Part shown: piece by piece, positions 16,475-24,558 of the stretch
How the letters are laid out: every line of letters begins with the position of its first letter
Numbering within the stretch: the stretch's first letter is position 1
Virus record (IMG/VR): IMGVR_UViG_3300010375_000585
Coordinates: 1 to 30,492 of that record
DNA: 30,492 nucleotides
Source: a virus
Strand: one strand, 5' to 3'
Program-made: the position numbers and the translations under genes
The notes under the pieces: generated by a model
Databases searched by the model: none
The model's input: only the letters and a program-made list of their open reading frames with translations
Told to the model about the DNA's origin: nothing

Positions 16475-16879
16475 TTACCAAGTGACGACCTTGAGGGTCA
16501 CCGTGCAAATGTTGATAAGGTTGTTCGTGTCGAAGTCGTCGCTCTCGTTGAGGACTTCCAAAATCATGTGTTGGCCGGGAACCTGAACCCCGTCGCAAGC
16601 TGCAATGACAGCGCGAGCCAGTTGCTTTGCTGTGCTGTAGCTGGGATTGGAACCGCTGGAACTCTGAGGGCTCTTGCTGCCAAAACAGCGCAGTATGATC
16701 CGCGTGGAGTCCTCGCCGTACTTGCCCAATAGGGCATAGCCGCGTTGCACAGTGGAAACCTGATACGTGATCAGTGGGTATTCCGAGATGTCAACGGGCG
16801 CAGGGATTGAACGGATCGTGTTCGTAATCGCTGTGATGGCAGACTGGGACTTTAGATATGCAATAAGGGCTTCTATCAT
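16475..16879 (-). CDS. Tail terminator / completion protein (DUF3168-like)
   Basis: 134 aa. It begins MIEALIAYLKSQSAITAITN and continues SIPAPVDISEYPLITYQVST, RIILRCFG, and a C-terminal DDFDTNNLINICTVTLKVVT. The layout of an N-terminal helix, PLITYQV strand, Ser-rich loop and final beta strands fits DUF3168/gpU-like tail terminators, which cap the tail tube and join it to the head. It follows the HK97-gp10-like gene with an ATGA overlap and precedes the tube gene, as in HK97. Confidence 0.83.
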   Translation of the reverse strand: MIEALIAYLKSQSAITAITNTIRSIPAPVDISEYPLITYQVSTVQRGYALLGKYGEDSTRIILRCFGSKSPQSSSGSNPSYSTAKQLARAVIAACDGVQVPGQHMILEVLNESDDFDTNNLINICTVTLKVVTW

Positions 16880-17358
16880 TCTTCCTTGTTACCGCCCGAT
16901 TCACTGCCGTTCATGTCCAGGAGCTTCGTGGTGCGCAGGGAGTGAATAACGGCATCAAGTGCCAGATGTGCCCCTGCATCAAACGCCTTCCCGGAGAAGT
17001 CACGGGGTGGAATGTCTTTAATCTGTGTGCCGTTATGGCTGGTGAGTGTCCAGCCTTTGTCCTGCCAGCGTGCAACGTGTGCTGAAACAGGGCTGAAGCC
17101 GACCCATAGCTCCCCACCTCTTATGTTGAAAACAACGTCATTGCGCATGAAGCCCTGCGGAAGTGAATTGCCTTCCGGGTCCTCGTCTGCTGTACCTTTG
17201 TCCGTGGCGTCAATTGCTGCTTCCAGTTCGGCTTTGAAGATCTCGCCTGCTTGAGAAAGGGCCTGTTTTGTCACCTTGCGCTGAATGTTCTGTGGCACTG
17301 CATCAAAGGCTGCGACTACAGCTGACATGTCGAGATCAATCTTTATTGCGTCTGCCAT
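16876..17358 (-). CDS. HK97 gp10-like head-tail connector/completion protein
   Basis: 160 aa. The N-terminal helix (IDLDMSAVVAAFDAVPQNIQ, then VTKQALSQAGEIFKAELEAA) matches HK97 gp10-type neck proteins, followed by a beta domain (DVVFNIRGGELWVGFSPV) and the HVARWQDKGWTLTSHNGTQI loop, then a helical RDFSGKAFDAG. These proteins join the head connector to the tail. The ATG overlaps the previous stop as TGATG and the end overlaps the next gene as ATGA, so the four connector genes form one coupled chain. Confidence 0.85.
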   Translation of the reverse strand: MADAIKIDLDMSAVVAAFDAVPQNIQRKVTKQALSQAGEIFKAELEAAIDATDKGTADEDPEGNSLPQGFMRNDVVFNIRGGELWVGFSPVSAHVARWQDKGWTLTSHNGTQIKDIPPRDFSGKAFDAGAHLALDAVIHSLRTTKLLDMNGSESGGNKEE

Positions 17359-17723
17359 CAGTTGCTGTCCTCATCAAGTGCCATGCAGACCAAGCGAACA
17401 ATTCTGTTTCTGCGCAGAACGTTATCGACCGCCTGAATCAAATAAGTGTTGTCACCAAACTGAACGCGCATGCCTGGCTTAATGGTCTGTTTGGGCCAGC
17501 GGATCGTAATCACGTCTGTTGCCTGCGAGGCCACTGCTGTGACCTGAACCATTGCGCGATATGTGTTGCTGGTGGTTCCCTCGATCTTTGCTCGTGTCGT
17601 CAGCACATTTGTCCAAGTGGAAGAAGGATTGCCAAAGGCGTCCGCTGTGCCAGTGTTCTCGGCCTGAATAGTGATGCTGTGGCGTAAGTCCCCAGCCTGT
17701 AGTTGGAGCGGGTCAAAAGGCAT
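17358..17723 (-). CDS. Head closure / head-tail joining protein
   Basis: 121 aa. The opening PLQLQAGDLRHSITIQAENT, then DAFGNPSSTWTNVLTTRAKI, the central DVITIRWPKQTIKPGMRVQF and the end LIQAVDNVLRRNRIVRLVCM match the Phage_H_T_join (SPP1 gp16-like) beta-barrel family, which closes the head after DNA packaging. It overlaps the connector upstream as TAATG and the gp10-like gene downstream as TGATG. Confidence 0.88.
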   Translation of the reverse strand: MPFDPLQLQAGDLRHSITIQAENTGTADAFGNPSSTWTNVLTTRAKIEGTTSNTYRAMVQVTAVASQATDVITIRWPKQTIKPGMRVQFGDNTYLIQAVDNVLRRNRIVRLVCMALDEDSN

Positions 17724-18400
17724 TAGCGCACCAGCCCGAACGTCTCAAAGCGGTAAGCGCCAAGCAGTGCTTCAACTGCAAACTCAATTGCTTTTGGCGC
17801 GCCAGTCTCTGCTGCGTCGCGATGGCCGTACCAGTAGCTGACGAGCATCAGGATGGCCTGCTTTATCGCTTGTGGGCAGTTGTCATCCGTTTCACCGTCG
17901 CCATAGGACCCGGCTGTGAACGTCACAGTCACTGAACCCGGCAGGTATGAATCCAAGTAGGGCCAAAACAAATTGTTCTTCGGAACTATTCGAGCAGGCT
18001 CACCATTCACGTCTACGAAATACGTGGCCGCATCAACTGTCTGCTGCGTTGCGGTGTTATCAAGGTATGTGATTGATTCCACGCTGACGCAATTAGGGAA
18101 GGGAAGCTGAATGGCAGACTGGTGCCAGAACTTGCCGTACATGCAGTGCCGATCAACAGGGTTCGTCGTTGCTGAATAATCTGGGTAGGGAAAGTTGTCG
18201 CAAGTGAACTGCACACTGCGATTGAATATCGCCCTCTGCATCCATTCCTCGCAGAACTGACGTGCTGCAATGATGTAGCCAGTGATTAGGGCGTCATCGT
18301 CAGTGAACCCGGTATCAACATTCATCTGGGCTTTCGCCTGAGCTAATGTCACTGGTTCAATTGCTGGAGCAGTGAGTTGTCTGTATGAAATAGAAGCCAT
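17723..18400 (-). CDS. Head-tail connector protein (gp6-like)
   Basis: 225 aa from the ATG at 18400. A frame opening at 18433 would run through the promoter-like motif and is rejected. Features are EPVTLAQAKAQMNVDTGFTD, ITGYIIAARQFCEEWMQRAI, CVSVESITYLDN, GSVTVTFTAGSYGD and a helical end QAIKQAILMLVSYWYGHRD, typical of the QLRxR/gp6-like connector (phage_connect family, TIGR02215) that docks under the portal. No Shine-Dalgarno is present; TAAATA lies 11 bases upstream and a terminator sits just beyond, so this gene probably heads its own leaderless transcript for the connector chain. Confidence 0.88.
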   Translation of the reverse strand: MASISYRQLTAPAIEPVTLAQAKAQMNVDTGFTDDDALITGYIIAARQFCEEWMQRAIFNRSVQFTCDNFPYPDYSATTNPVDRHCMYGKFWHQSAIQLPFPNCVSVESITYLDNTATQQTVDAATYFVDVNGEPARIVPKNNLFWPYLDSYLPGSVTVTFTAGSYGDGETDDNCPQAIKQAILMLVSYWYGHRDAAETGAPKAIEFAVEALLGAYRFETFGLVR

Positions 18401-18424
18401 AAAGTCATGTGTATTTAGCGTTTG
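18401..18424 (-). promoter_or_regulatory. TAAATAC promoter-like motif (copy D) of the connector operon
   Basis: The minus strand reads CCCAAACGCTAAATAC with TAAATA at 18412-18417, 11 bases from the ATG at 18400. It lies 11 bases downstream of the T tract of the capsid terminator, so transcription appears to stop and restart here. Confidence 0.6.
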
Positions 18425-18431
18425 GGCAGAC

Positions 18432-18458
18432 AAAAGGGCCGGGGATAAACCCCAGCCC
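18432..18458 (-). terminator. Rho-independent terminator after the major capsid gene
   Basis: On the minus strand GGGCTGGGG (18458-18450) pairs with CCCCGGCCC (18444-18436) through nine pairs, one of them a G-U, around loop TTTAT, followed by TTTTG. On the plus strand the same position is a C-A mismatch, so the structure favours the minus-strand RNA. It lies 26 bases after the capsid stop. Confidence 0.83.
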
Positions 18459-18483
18459 TCTGTGGATCGCCTTTAGCTTTGAA

Positions 18484-19647
18484 TTAAGCGTGGATTTTGA
18501 GTGAGACGATCGGATGTGTTCCAGCGTCTGCAAGGACACCAGCTACACGTGTGAATGCCACAACGCCGAGTCTGTTCAACTCTGCATAGCGCTCACGCAG
18601 TATCTTGACCTGCACACCAGATGCAAGCTCACGGAACTTGTAGCCCTCGTTGAAGTTGCCGAACTGCACAACTGCATTTGTGTTTGCAGCGAATGCAGGC
18701 TGGCTTGGATTGATCTTCACTGGGAAGCCAAAGATCGTACCAGCTAAACCTGACTGTCCACCATCGTTAAATGGGAGGAACAATGGACGGTTCTGGCTGT
18801 CAACGATGTTCATGATCTGGTTTGTCAGCGTCTGGTTGTTCATCAACCAGCAAGCGCCAGTGCTGTAAGCAACATCTAAGGTGCCCAGCACCCTGGTGAG
18901 ATCGTTGTATGAGATTGCAGTGTTTGCAGTGGTCGTCACCTGAGTTGTAACGCCGGTGAGGGCTGCAACTTGGCTGCCATTGCCAGCAGTGATTGCTGCT
19001 GCCATTGTGCGCTGGTAACGGGTCTGCTCTGCGTCCTGAATGAAGCTGACAAGATCAAATGCGGAGTCCTGCAATAGTGAATTGTCGAGTAGGATTGGGT
19101 TTGAGCGGTAGTCGTCAATTCCAATCGTTACTGAGCTAACGGCAGGATCAGTGGTTGTGATGCTGTTGCCGATGAGCACGAAGCCCTGGGCAGTGTCATT
19201 CACCAATGGAAGGACCAATGGGTGACCGTCAGCAGTCTTGATCTTGCCGACAACGTCATAAACGCTGCCTGCCCATTTCTTTGCGATCACTGTGTCTGCA
19301 ACACCAGTTGGGATGAATGCGCCGTCGCCTGAAACTGTTAGGTCACGTGCTTCAACCTGTTCGCTGCGAGCGAATGCGCGGAGTGCCTTGTTTGTTGCGG
19401 CGTTGCGCTCTTCGCGACTGCGGTTCTCTACGGTGTTTGAAACTTGGCTGCGTGCAACGGTGCTCTGGCTGCGGGTCTCTGCTTCACATGACTCAAGCAT
19501 GTCAGCATCAGCACGAAGCTGTTCTGCATCAGCAATCATCTTGCTGGCAGACTGACGCTGCTCAGCAGTGACGTTCTCACCTGACATGATCTGGTGAGCG
19601 TCGAAAAATAGTTTGGAACGCTTATCGCGTAGTTCTTTAGAAGTCAT
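18484..19647 (-). CDS. Major capsid protein, HK97 fold
   Basis: 387 aa from the ATG at 19647; the frame also opens at 19692 but that adds non-homologous residues through the leader. Residues 1-95 are a charged helical delta/scaffold domain (ELRDKRSKLFFDAHQIMSGE, MIADAEQLRADADMLESCEA) that the nearby prohead protease should remove, followed by the capsid core: GAFIPTGVADTVIAKKW, DDYRSNPILLDNSLLQDSAF, LDVAYSTGACWLMNNQTL, IFGFPVKINPSQPAFA, VVQFGNFNEGYKFRE. This pattern is diagnostic of Phage_capsid (HK97 gp5). It has its own promoter motif, a 139-base leader and a strong terminator, consistent with the highest expression in the late region. Confidence 0.96.
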   Translation of the reverse strand: MTSKELRDKRSKLFFDAHQIMSGENVTAEQRQSASKMIADAEQLRADADMLESCEAETRSQSTVARSQVSNTVENRSREERNAATNKALRAFARSEQVEARDLTVSGDGAFIPTGVADTVIAKKWAGSVYDVVGKIKTADGHPLVLPLVNDTAQGFVLIGNSITTTDPAVSSVTIGIDDYRSNPILLDNSLLQDSAFDLVSFIQDAEQTRYQRTMAAAITAGNGSQVAALTGVTTQVTTTANTAISYNDLTRVLGTLDVAYSTGACWLMNNQTLTNQIMNIVDSQNRPLFLPFNDGGQSGLAGTIFGFPVKINPSQPAFAANTNAVVQFGNFNEGYKFRELASGVQVKILRERYAELNRLGVVAFTRVAGVLADAGTHPIVSLKIHA

Positions 19648-19786
19648 TTTATATATGCCCCGAAATAGGTATGGAGTTATGCGCAATGACAACTCCGGCT
19701 ACCTGCCGAAGCTTCTGTTGCTTCATCGAGGGGGTGTTGTGATTGAACACAGCTATCCAGTAGCCACGCCCAGATGACGTCAGCGG
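19648..19786 (-). promoter_or_regulatory. Long structured 5' leader of the capsid gene
   Basis: 139 bases separate promoter-like copy E from the capsid ATG. Three small dyads are visible: GGAGTT/AACTCC (19673-19678 with 19691-19696), CGGC/GCCG (19696-19708) and GAAGC/GCTTC (19708-19724). CGGGGC lies about 10 bases before the ATG as a weak ribosome-binding site. Stacked 5' hairpins commonly stabilise abundant mRNAs; an RNA-level role is inferred. Confidence 0.4.
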
Positions 19787-19800
19787 TATTTAGCGTTCTG
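19787..19800 (-). promoter_or_regulatory. TAAATAC promoter-like motif (copy E) of the capsid gene
   Basis: The minus strand reads CCAGAACGCTAAATACC with TAAATA at 19792-19787. It follows the T tract of the terminator at 19812-19843, the same terminator-then-motif order as at copy D. Confidence 0.58.
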
Positions 19801-19804
19801 GTGA

Positions 19805-19843
19805 CAAAGAAAATGGCCCGAGTCCGAAAAGACTCAGGCCATT
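19805..19843 (-). terminator. Strong rho-independent terminator before the capsid unit
   Basis: On the minus strand AATGGCCTGAGTC (19843-19831) pairs with GACTCGGGCCATT (19824-19812): 13 pairs including one G-U, loop TTTTCG, followed by TTCTTTG. On plus-strand RNA the G-U becomes a C-A mismatch. It lies 18 bases after the stop of the decoration-like gene and insulates the capsid unit from upstream transcription. Confidence 0.85.
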
Positions 19844-19860
19844 GCGAGAATAGGAATGGA

Positions 19861-20430
19861 TTACAGGGCTGTTGCTTTTATCTCGTAGCGGACTTTGACT
19901 TTCAAGGTTGAATTGCCGGTGGTCAGGTTTGCGGTTTCCAGTGCCAGGTTCAGCGGCTGATTGTCAGCCGTCGCTAACGGCAAAACATAACCGAGACCCC
20001 CTTGTGGCACTAGCCCAACAAAGCCGCCGTTCGCAGTCAGCGCGAGAACAGGTGAATCTGACGCGTCTCCCGGCCATCTGTCGTCTACAACTGTCAAGCT
20101 GTTGTTTGAGCCGTAATAGATTTGCAGCACCCCTTTCCCAGTCACATCGAACGCAACGCCACCATAGGTCAGGTAGAACTGTGCGTCGTAGAACTGGATG
20201 TACTTGCCAGCGCCGGGAGCCGGAACCAACTGAATTGGCGCAGTGTGCAGAGTCTTAATCTGTGCTGCGGTGAGTGTGATCGTCGCAACGAGGAGAGCGC
20301 TGCTGCTAGTAAAGTTCCACTGATTGCCATCGTCTGTGTAGACACATTGAGTATCAGTTGTCGTGTATGTGCTTCCGGGAGTGCCCGGGGAGGGCATCTG
20401 TGAAGCAAAGCCGGTGTGATTTATAGGCAT
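19861..20430 (-). CDS. Probable head decoration / minor head protein
   Basis: 189 aa. The N-terminus MPINHTGFASQMPSPGTPGS is Gly/Pro/Ser-rich. The rest is beta-rich (YIQFYDAQFYLTYGGVAFDV, GVLQIYYGSNNSLTVVD, NSTLKVKVRYEIKATAL), with no membrane segment or signal peptide. It lies between the prohead protease and the major capsid gene, where decoration or head-fibre proteins are often encoded. That place, and the beta-sandwich character, are the only evidence for a virion role. The ribosome-binding site is AGAGGT, 11 bases before the ATG; a strong terminator follows. Confidence 0.6.
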   Translation of the reverse strand: MPINHTGFASQMPSPGTPGSTYTTTDTQCVYTDDGNQWNFTSSSALLVATITLTAAQIKTLHTAPIQLVPAPGAGKYIQFYDAQFYLTYGGVAFDVTGKGVLQIYYGSNNSLTVVDDRWPGDASDSPVLALTANGGFVGLVPQGGLGYVLPLATADNQPLNLALETANLTTGNSTLKVKVRYEIKATAL

Positions 20431-20443
20431 GTCAGTAGTACCT

Positions 20444-21139
20444 CTATTTGTCTAGCAGTGATGCGAAGCCAATGCGGATGCGCATTCTAATGTTTTCGTT
20501 CTCTTCGTGTTCCATGGTGCGTTCCTGATCATCAAAGCAAGCGCAGAGCCCGTCATCACAATCAGGATCGCTGCAAAGATCACAGTCACCTGCAAGGCAT
20601 TCCGCGCAGTCACATGAACACTGCTCCATGTCTCGCGCTTCTGGGGCGCCATCAGGGAATAGTGATCTGAGTTGTGACGTGGTATCTGCATATGCGGGGA
20701 ATGTCACACCAACTGATACTTCAAACAATTCGAGATCGGTGACTGTGCGGATGCGTTCACCGTTTTGTGTCCCCCAGGAATCGCTGAGACAGATGAAGCC
20801 AAATGAACAGCCGCGCACGTCACCACGTGCAATGCTCACTTTGAGATCGCGAGCAGCGGACGTATCTGGCAATTCCAGTTCGTAAGCAAGCCCCTGTTCA
20901 TCCTGAGTCAGCTTGAGTGTGCCGCTTCGCGTGTTACCAACACATGCGCTTGTATCGTGGTTGATCAGGGCGCGAATCTCGTTGTTGAGAGAGGAGGTAA
21001 AGCAGCCCGGTGCGAGCTGTTCACGGAATCCCCCAAGGTCCTCGCTCAGTGTGTTGAATAAAGCGATATGACCAACGAGAGTGTTTCCGTCTCCCTTCTG
21101 CTCAACGCTTCCTAGTACTCGAAATTCACGTTTCTTCAT
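20444..21139 (-). CDS. HK97-family prohead protease with Cys-rich C-terminal tail
   Basis: 231 aa. It matures the capsid by removing the delta domain of the major capsid protein. The N-terminal 165 residues are the U35 serine protease: GHIALFNTLSEDLGGFREQL, LINHDTSACVG (catalytic H61), ARGDVRGCSFGF (catalytic S112) and LELFEVSVGVTFPAY (acidic E140). The usual protease body is followed by an odd segment, residues 174-201, with nine Cys in 28 residues (CSCDCAECLAGDCDLCSDPD and CDDGLCAC) among many Asp, then a charged helix. This could bind metal or act as a degradable interaction tail. The ATG overlaps the portal stop as ATGA, with GAGG upstream. Confidence 0.92.
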   Translation of the reverse strand: MKKREFRVLGSVEQKGDGNTLVGHIALFNTLSEDLGGFREQLAPGCFTSSLNNEIRALINHDTSACVGNTRSGTLKLTQDEQGLAYELELPDTSAARDLKVSIARGDVRGCSFGFICLSDSWGTQNGERIRTVTDLELFEVSVGVTFPAYADTTSQLRSLFPDGAPEARDMEQCSCDCAECLAGDCDLCSDPDCDDGLCACFDDQERTMEHEENENIRMRIRIGFASLLDK

Positions 21140-22797
21140 TGCTTTGTTGCCTCGTCGGTGTTTAATTCGTCTACTGCCTTTGCTGTAGCGATTGTCTTCG
21201 CAACTTCTATGTGGATACTGCGTACGACCTTTTGAAATTCGCTATCGATCTCGCCCTCTGTCCACTTGTCGGCCCGCTTTTGCATTGCTTTTAGGGTGTC
21301 TGCAACGACTCTTGTAGTCACTTCGGCGTCAATTCCACTCACTTTGTTATCCCTAAAGCCCACTGACATGGAGCAAATGGCCTCCAGAACTGGGCTGAAA
21401 ATGGGGCGAATAGTGTCTAAATCGCGCTTCTGCCGGGTGTTTGCACGGTTGAATGCGTCCCTAAACAGCGGCAGATAAGCCTGTGAATAGGCGTTATGGA
21501 TGTTTCTGACCGCCTCATCTGCGGGATCTTCAGCCTGGGTCGGTGGATACTCCACTTGCAACAGGCGTTTGGCGTTCATGTAGTTCACTGGTGTGGTGTA
21601 CACGTCACCTTCAGGCCCAATTGGGTTCTCGCCTAGCTTCTTGCGCACGTCGTTGGTTGAGAACCAGCCATTGATACGTCCGGTGCTGTAGCCGTCCATC
21701 ATCGTCTTGAAGTCACAGCGCACAAGGGCATTCGTATCGAACTCCAGCTTGTACTTCTGTACTGCACCCGGATATGCCAGCACTTTGCGAAGGATTTCGC
21801 TTTCAATCTTTCTGAGGTATGGGTTCAGTGTGTATGTGAGGAACTGTTGAGCTTGTTGCTCTGCATTTGAGCCCGAGAGACGCGACATGTCGCCAACCAT
21901 GTGGGGCGGTATGCGGAACAATGCTGCGATGTCTGCTCGGCTATGCGCTCTGCTTTGGATGTACTGGCTGGCGTCGTTGCTGATCTCAATGCTGACCCAT
22001 TCCCATTCAGCGCCGTTGATGAACGCAACTTTACCCTGATTGGTGCCACCTTGTTGTGTGGACCAGGACTCACGCGCATTCTGTAGCTGCTTTGCGTCAA
22101 GAGACTTTGTGCCCTTCCAGACCATTGCGCCGTTTGGCTTCTGGTTATTGCCAAAGTGCCTAGCGCCGGACTTCTCTTGTGCCTTTGCAAGTCCGATCGC
22201 TTCACGTCCCGCATCAACAGGTGACAAGCCCTTGTAGCCTTGGATTGACATGATGTGGAAGTGCAAGCAATTCGCAGCTTCTATGCGGCGTGTCTGCCCG
22301 TCTGACATCCCCTCGCCGGTTTCAAAGTAGAGTGTTCCGGTTGCGTCGCGCTTTGGCGTTGTCTTCCACGGATGCAAAGGCCAGAAGGCGACTGGCTGCT
22401 TGGCTTTATTGCGCTCAATCTCTGCATACGCATTGCCTGTCAGGGCCATGCAAGCGGCCATTGTCTCTAGGAATACGTCTGTGCCCTGTTCTGGGTTTGC
22501 TTCAACTGTCAGAAGTCTGTAAACAGGATTGTCTATAGCTTCTTTGTGCCCAGTAGCAGTGATCTCTGAAATCTTTAGGGGAAGGACTGAAACTGATTCT
22601 GCGATGGTGCGAACACAAGCGTAGACAGTGGACAGCAACAGGGCATTCTGTTCAGTGACAGTCTCGCCAGCTGTTGTGGACTCCCCTGCGAATAGCTGCA
22701 ATAGCCCTGGCGTTGACAGCGGCACTGCGGGATTCTCAAGCGGATTACTGCGAAGTTGTAACTGGGTCAGCCCAGATGATCTATCAAAAAAGCCCAT
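21136..22797 (-). CDS. Portal protein, HK97 family
   Basis: 553 aa. It forms the dodecameric ring through which DNA is packaged and ejected. Family landmarks: TVYACVRTIAESVSVLPLKI, NPVYRLLTVEANPEQ, TGNAYAEIERNKAKQPVAFW, SIQGYKGLSPVDAGREAIGL, FGNNQKPNGAM, FRIPPHMVGD, and QQAQQFLTYTLNPYLRKIES. The C-terminal 150 residues are helical and longer than in HK97 gp3. Between 22798 and 22863 lies promoter-like copy F; the ribosome-binding site AAGGA is 9 bases from the ATG. The 3' end overlaps the protease start. Confidence 0.96.
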   Translation of the reverse strand: MGFFDRSSGLTQLQLRSNPLENPAVPLSTPGLLQLFAGESTTAGETVTEQNALLLSTVYACVRTIAESVSVLPLKISEITATGHKEAIDNPVYRLLTVEANPEQGTDVFLETMAACMALTGNAYAEIERNKAKQPVAFWPLHPWKTTPKRDATGTLYFETGEGMSDGQTRRIEAANCLHFHIMSIQGYKGLSPVDAGREAIGLAKAQEKSGARHFGNNQKPNGAMVWKGTKSLDAKQLQNARESWSTQQGGTNQGKVAFINGAEWEWVSIEISNDASQYIQSRAHSRADIAALFRIPPHMVGDMSRLSGSNAEQQAQQFLTYTLNPYLRKIESEILRKVLAYPGAVQKYKLEFDTNALVRCDFKTMMDGYSTGRINGWFSTNDVRKKLGENPIGPEGDVYTTPVNYMNAKRLLQVEYPPTQAEDPADEAVRNIHNAYSQAYLPLFRDAFNRANTRQKRDLDTIRPIFSPVLEAICSMSVGFRDNKVSGIDAEVTTRVVADTLKAMQKRADKWTEGEIDSEFQKVVRSIHIEVAKTIATAKAVDELNTDEATKQ

Positions 22798-22852
22798 TTA
22801 ATCTATTCCTTGAAGGCGTGGCCTCGGTACTGATGTATTTATTGGTTTGGCC
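22798..22852 (-). promoter_or_regulatory. TAAATAC promoter-like motif (copy F) of the portal gene
   Basis: The minus strand reads GGCCAAACCAATAAATAC, TAAATA at 22836-22841, 38 bases before the portal ATG. The core differs from the others at the preceding base (A instead of C). As at copy C, the gene here has a Shine-Dalgarno (AAGGA), as expected if the mRNA has a leader. Confidence 0.52.
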
Positions 22853-22863
22853 GCCTGAAACGG

Positions 22864-24558
22864 TTACGCGAACACGAAGCCCGTGAATTCGGCTGCTGTG
22901 TCTATTGGCATTCGGACTGATATGCCACATGCCATAACCGCTGCGATGATCCCGTCCACCTTTCGCTTGTTGCTGTTCTTCTGCGGGCGCATAGGGCGCA
23001 TATTGCCATCGTTATCGCTAATGATGGCGACGTTGTCAGCTTGCCAGCGGAGCAACTGGCCTGCGTCATGCTGCATTTGACCGGTGACAACCTGAGCTTC
23101 AAACGTCTTTGCGCCCTCGCTCATCCCGTTGTAGTTCTGGCGGATCTCGATCATCTCTATGCCGTCATCGCGCAGTTCATCTGCTAGACGCGTTGCATGC
23201 CAAGGGTCAAAGCCACAGACACGCAGGTCAAAGTCTGCCGCCCACTGCTTGATCTGCTCACGCACTGCGTTCTGATCCGTTGTGCCGCCCGTTGTAGCTG
23301 TTAGTTCCCCGTTCTTCAACCAATGCTGCCAGCGCATATCGCCCTGTTGTGTGTATTTCTCAATGGTGTCCTCGGGAAGAAAGAACTTCCACATGTAGCG
23401 GTAGCGCTCGCCCTCGCGTTCAGGGGGGAAGCAAAGGCTGGCGGCAGTGAGATCAAGCTTCTCTGCTAGGTCCAATGCCGCAAAGCATGGTCGTCCACGC
23501 ATCTCGTCATACGTGAATGGGGCTTTGCATTTGTCCCAGTCAGACACCTTCAGCCAGGACTTCTCTTGTGAGGTCCAGCGGCACATGTGCTTGATGAGGA
23601 AGTTGTTCAGTGCCCCAGCTGACTGCGAGGCACGTAACGCCTTTTCGCGTAGGTCAGGCAGCAATGTTGCAATGTGGCGAAGATTGGGATTTGCTTTCTC
23701 CCAAACGGATTCGTCTGCATATGAGTCACCATCATCAATACAGGCGACAAAGCCAAACCACGAATCATTGGGGACCGCCCCAGTTGCATGCGGGTCAGCT
23801 GCGGCTGTGAGCAAGTCAGTGACGAGCTTGCGCAGTTCAAAACAGATACCGGACTGATCAAATCCGGCTGTGGTGATGATCCAGATAAGGGGTTGCTGAC
23901 GTGACCCAGTTGCTGTGTCCAGAACGTCCCAGACTTCGCGTGTGGGATGCGCGTGCAATTCATCAACGACTGCCCCATGAATGTTCAATCCATCAAGGCT
24001 CTTGCTGTCACTGCTCAGTGGCTGGAACGTGGAGTCAATCTGAAAGGCAAGTGATTCCCGAAATGTCTCGATGTGTCGGGATAGCTCGCTGTTTGCGCGA
24101 ACCATGCGCCGTGCCTCACCCCAAACGATCTTTGCCTGATCCCGCTTCGTAGCTGCGGAGTAGATCTGTGCAGCTGGTTCCCCATCGAGAATGAGCATGA
24201 ACAGCGCAATAGCTGCCAGCAATGTGCTTTTGCCATTACGCCTTGCGACTTCAATGTAGACGCGGCGGAAGCGTCTCAGCCCCGTTGCCTTGCGCTTCCA
24301 TCCAAATACGCAAGCAACGATGAAGGCTTGCCAGTCCATCAAGTGGAATGGCTGCCCGGCTAGTTCACCTGCTGAATGTTTGAAGAGGGTAGGGAAGGCG
24401 TTGCAGACGAATATTGCTTGTGCACGATCAAAATAGAGATCACGTGCGTCTGCGTTCTTGAGATCGTCAAGGTGGCGTTGAACTGCCATCCTCACGTACT
24501 TGCTAGTGACAATGCGGTTGTTTACAACGTCATCTATGTACTGCTCAAAAAGCTCCAT
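22864..24558 (-). CDS. Terminase large subunit (ATPase/nuclease)
   Basis: 564 aa. It drives DNA into the prohead and cuts the concatemer. The N-terminal ATPase has the Walker A variant ARRNGKST (K110), Walker B VVDE (D199, E200) and the coupling motif WIITTAG near 226-232. The C-terminal RNase H-like nuclease shows Asp residues at FAALDLAEKLDLTA (D363), GFDPWHATRLADEL (D451) and RKVDGIIAAVMA (D535), a plausible metal triad. Length and motifs fit the Terminase_1 / HK97 gp2 family. The start overlaps the small subunit gene by 14 bases. The nearby HNH gene suggests cos-type packaging. Confidence 0.97.
   Translation of the reverse strand: MELFEQYIDDVVNNRIVTSKYVRMAVQRHLDDLKNADARDLYFDRAQAIFVCNAFPTLFKHSAGELAGQPFHLMDWQAFIVACVFGWKRKATGLRRFRRVYIEVARRNGKSTLLAAIALFMLILDGEPAAQIYSAATKRDQAKIVWGEARRMVRANSELSRHIETFRESLAFQIDSTFQPLSSDSKSLDGLNIHGAVVDELHAHPTREVWDVLDTATGSRQQPLIWIITTAGFDQSGICFELRKLVTDLLTAAADPHATGAVPNDSWFGFVACIDDGDSYADESVWEKANPNLRHIATLLPDLREKALRASQSAGALNNFLIKHMCRWTSQEKSWLKVSDWDKCKAPFTYDEMRGRPCFAALDLAEKLDLTAASLCFPPEREGERYRYMWKFFLPEDTIEKYTQQGDMRWQHWLKNGELTATTGGTTDQNAVREQIKQWAADFDLRVCGFDPWHATRLADELRDDGIEMIEIRQNYNGMSEGAKTFEAQVVTGQMQHDAGQLLRWQADNVAIISDNDGNMRPMRPQKNSNKRKVDGIIAAVMACGISVRMPIDTAAEFTGFVFA

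Noticed and set aside
19649-19726. 25-codon leader-peptide-like frame in the capsid leader (MKQQKLRQVAGVVIAHNSIP...)
   Set aside because: It ends one base before the capsid ATG, which is suggestive, but it has no ribosome-binding site and could arise by chance.
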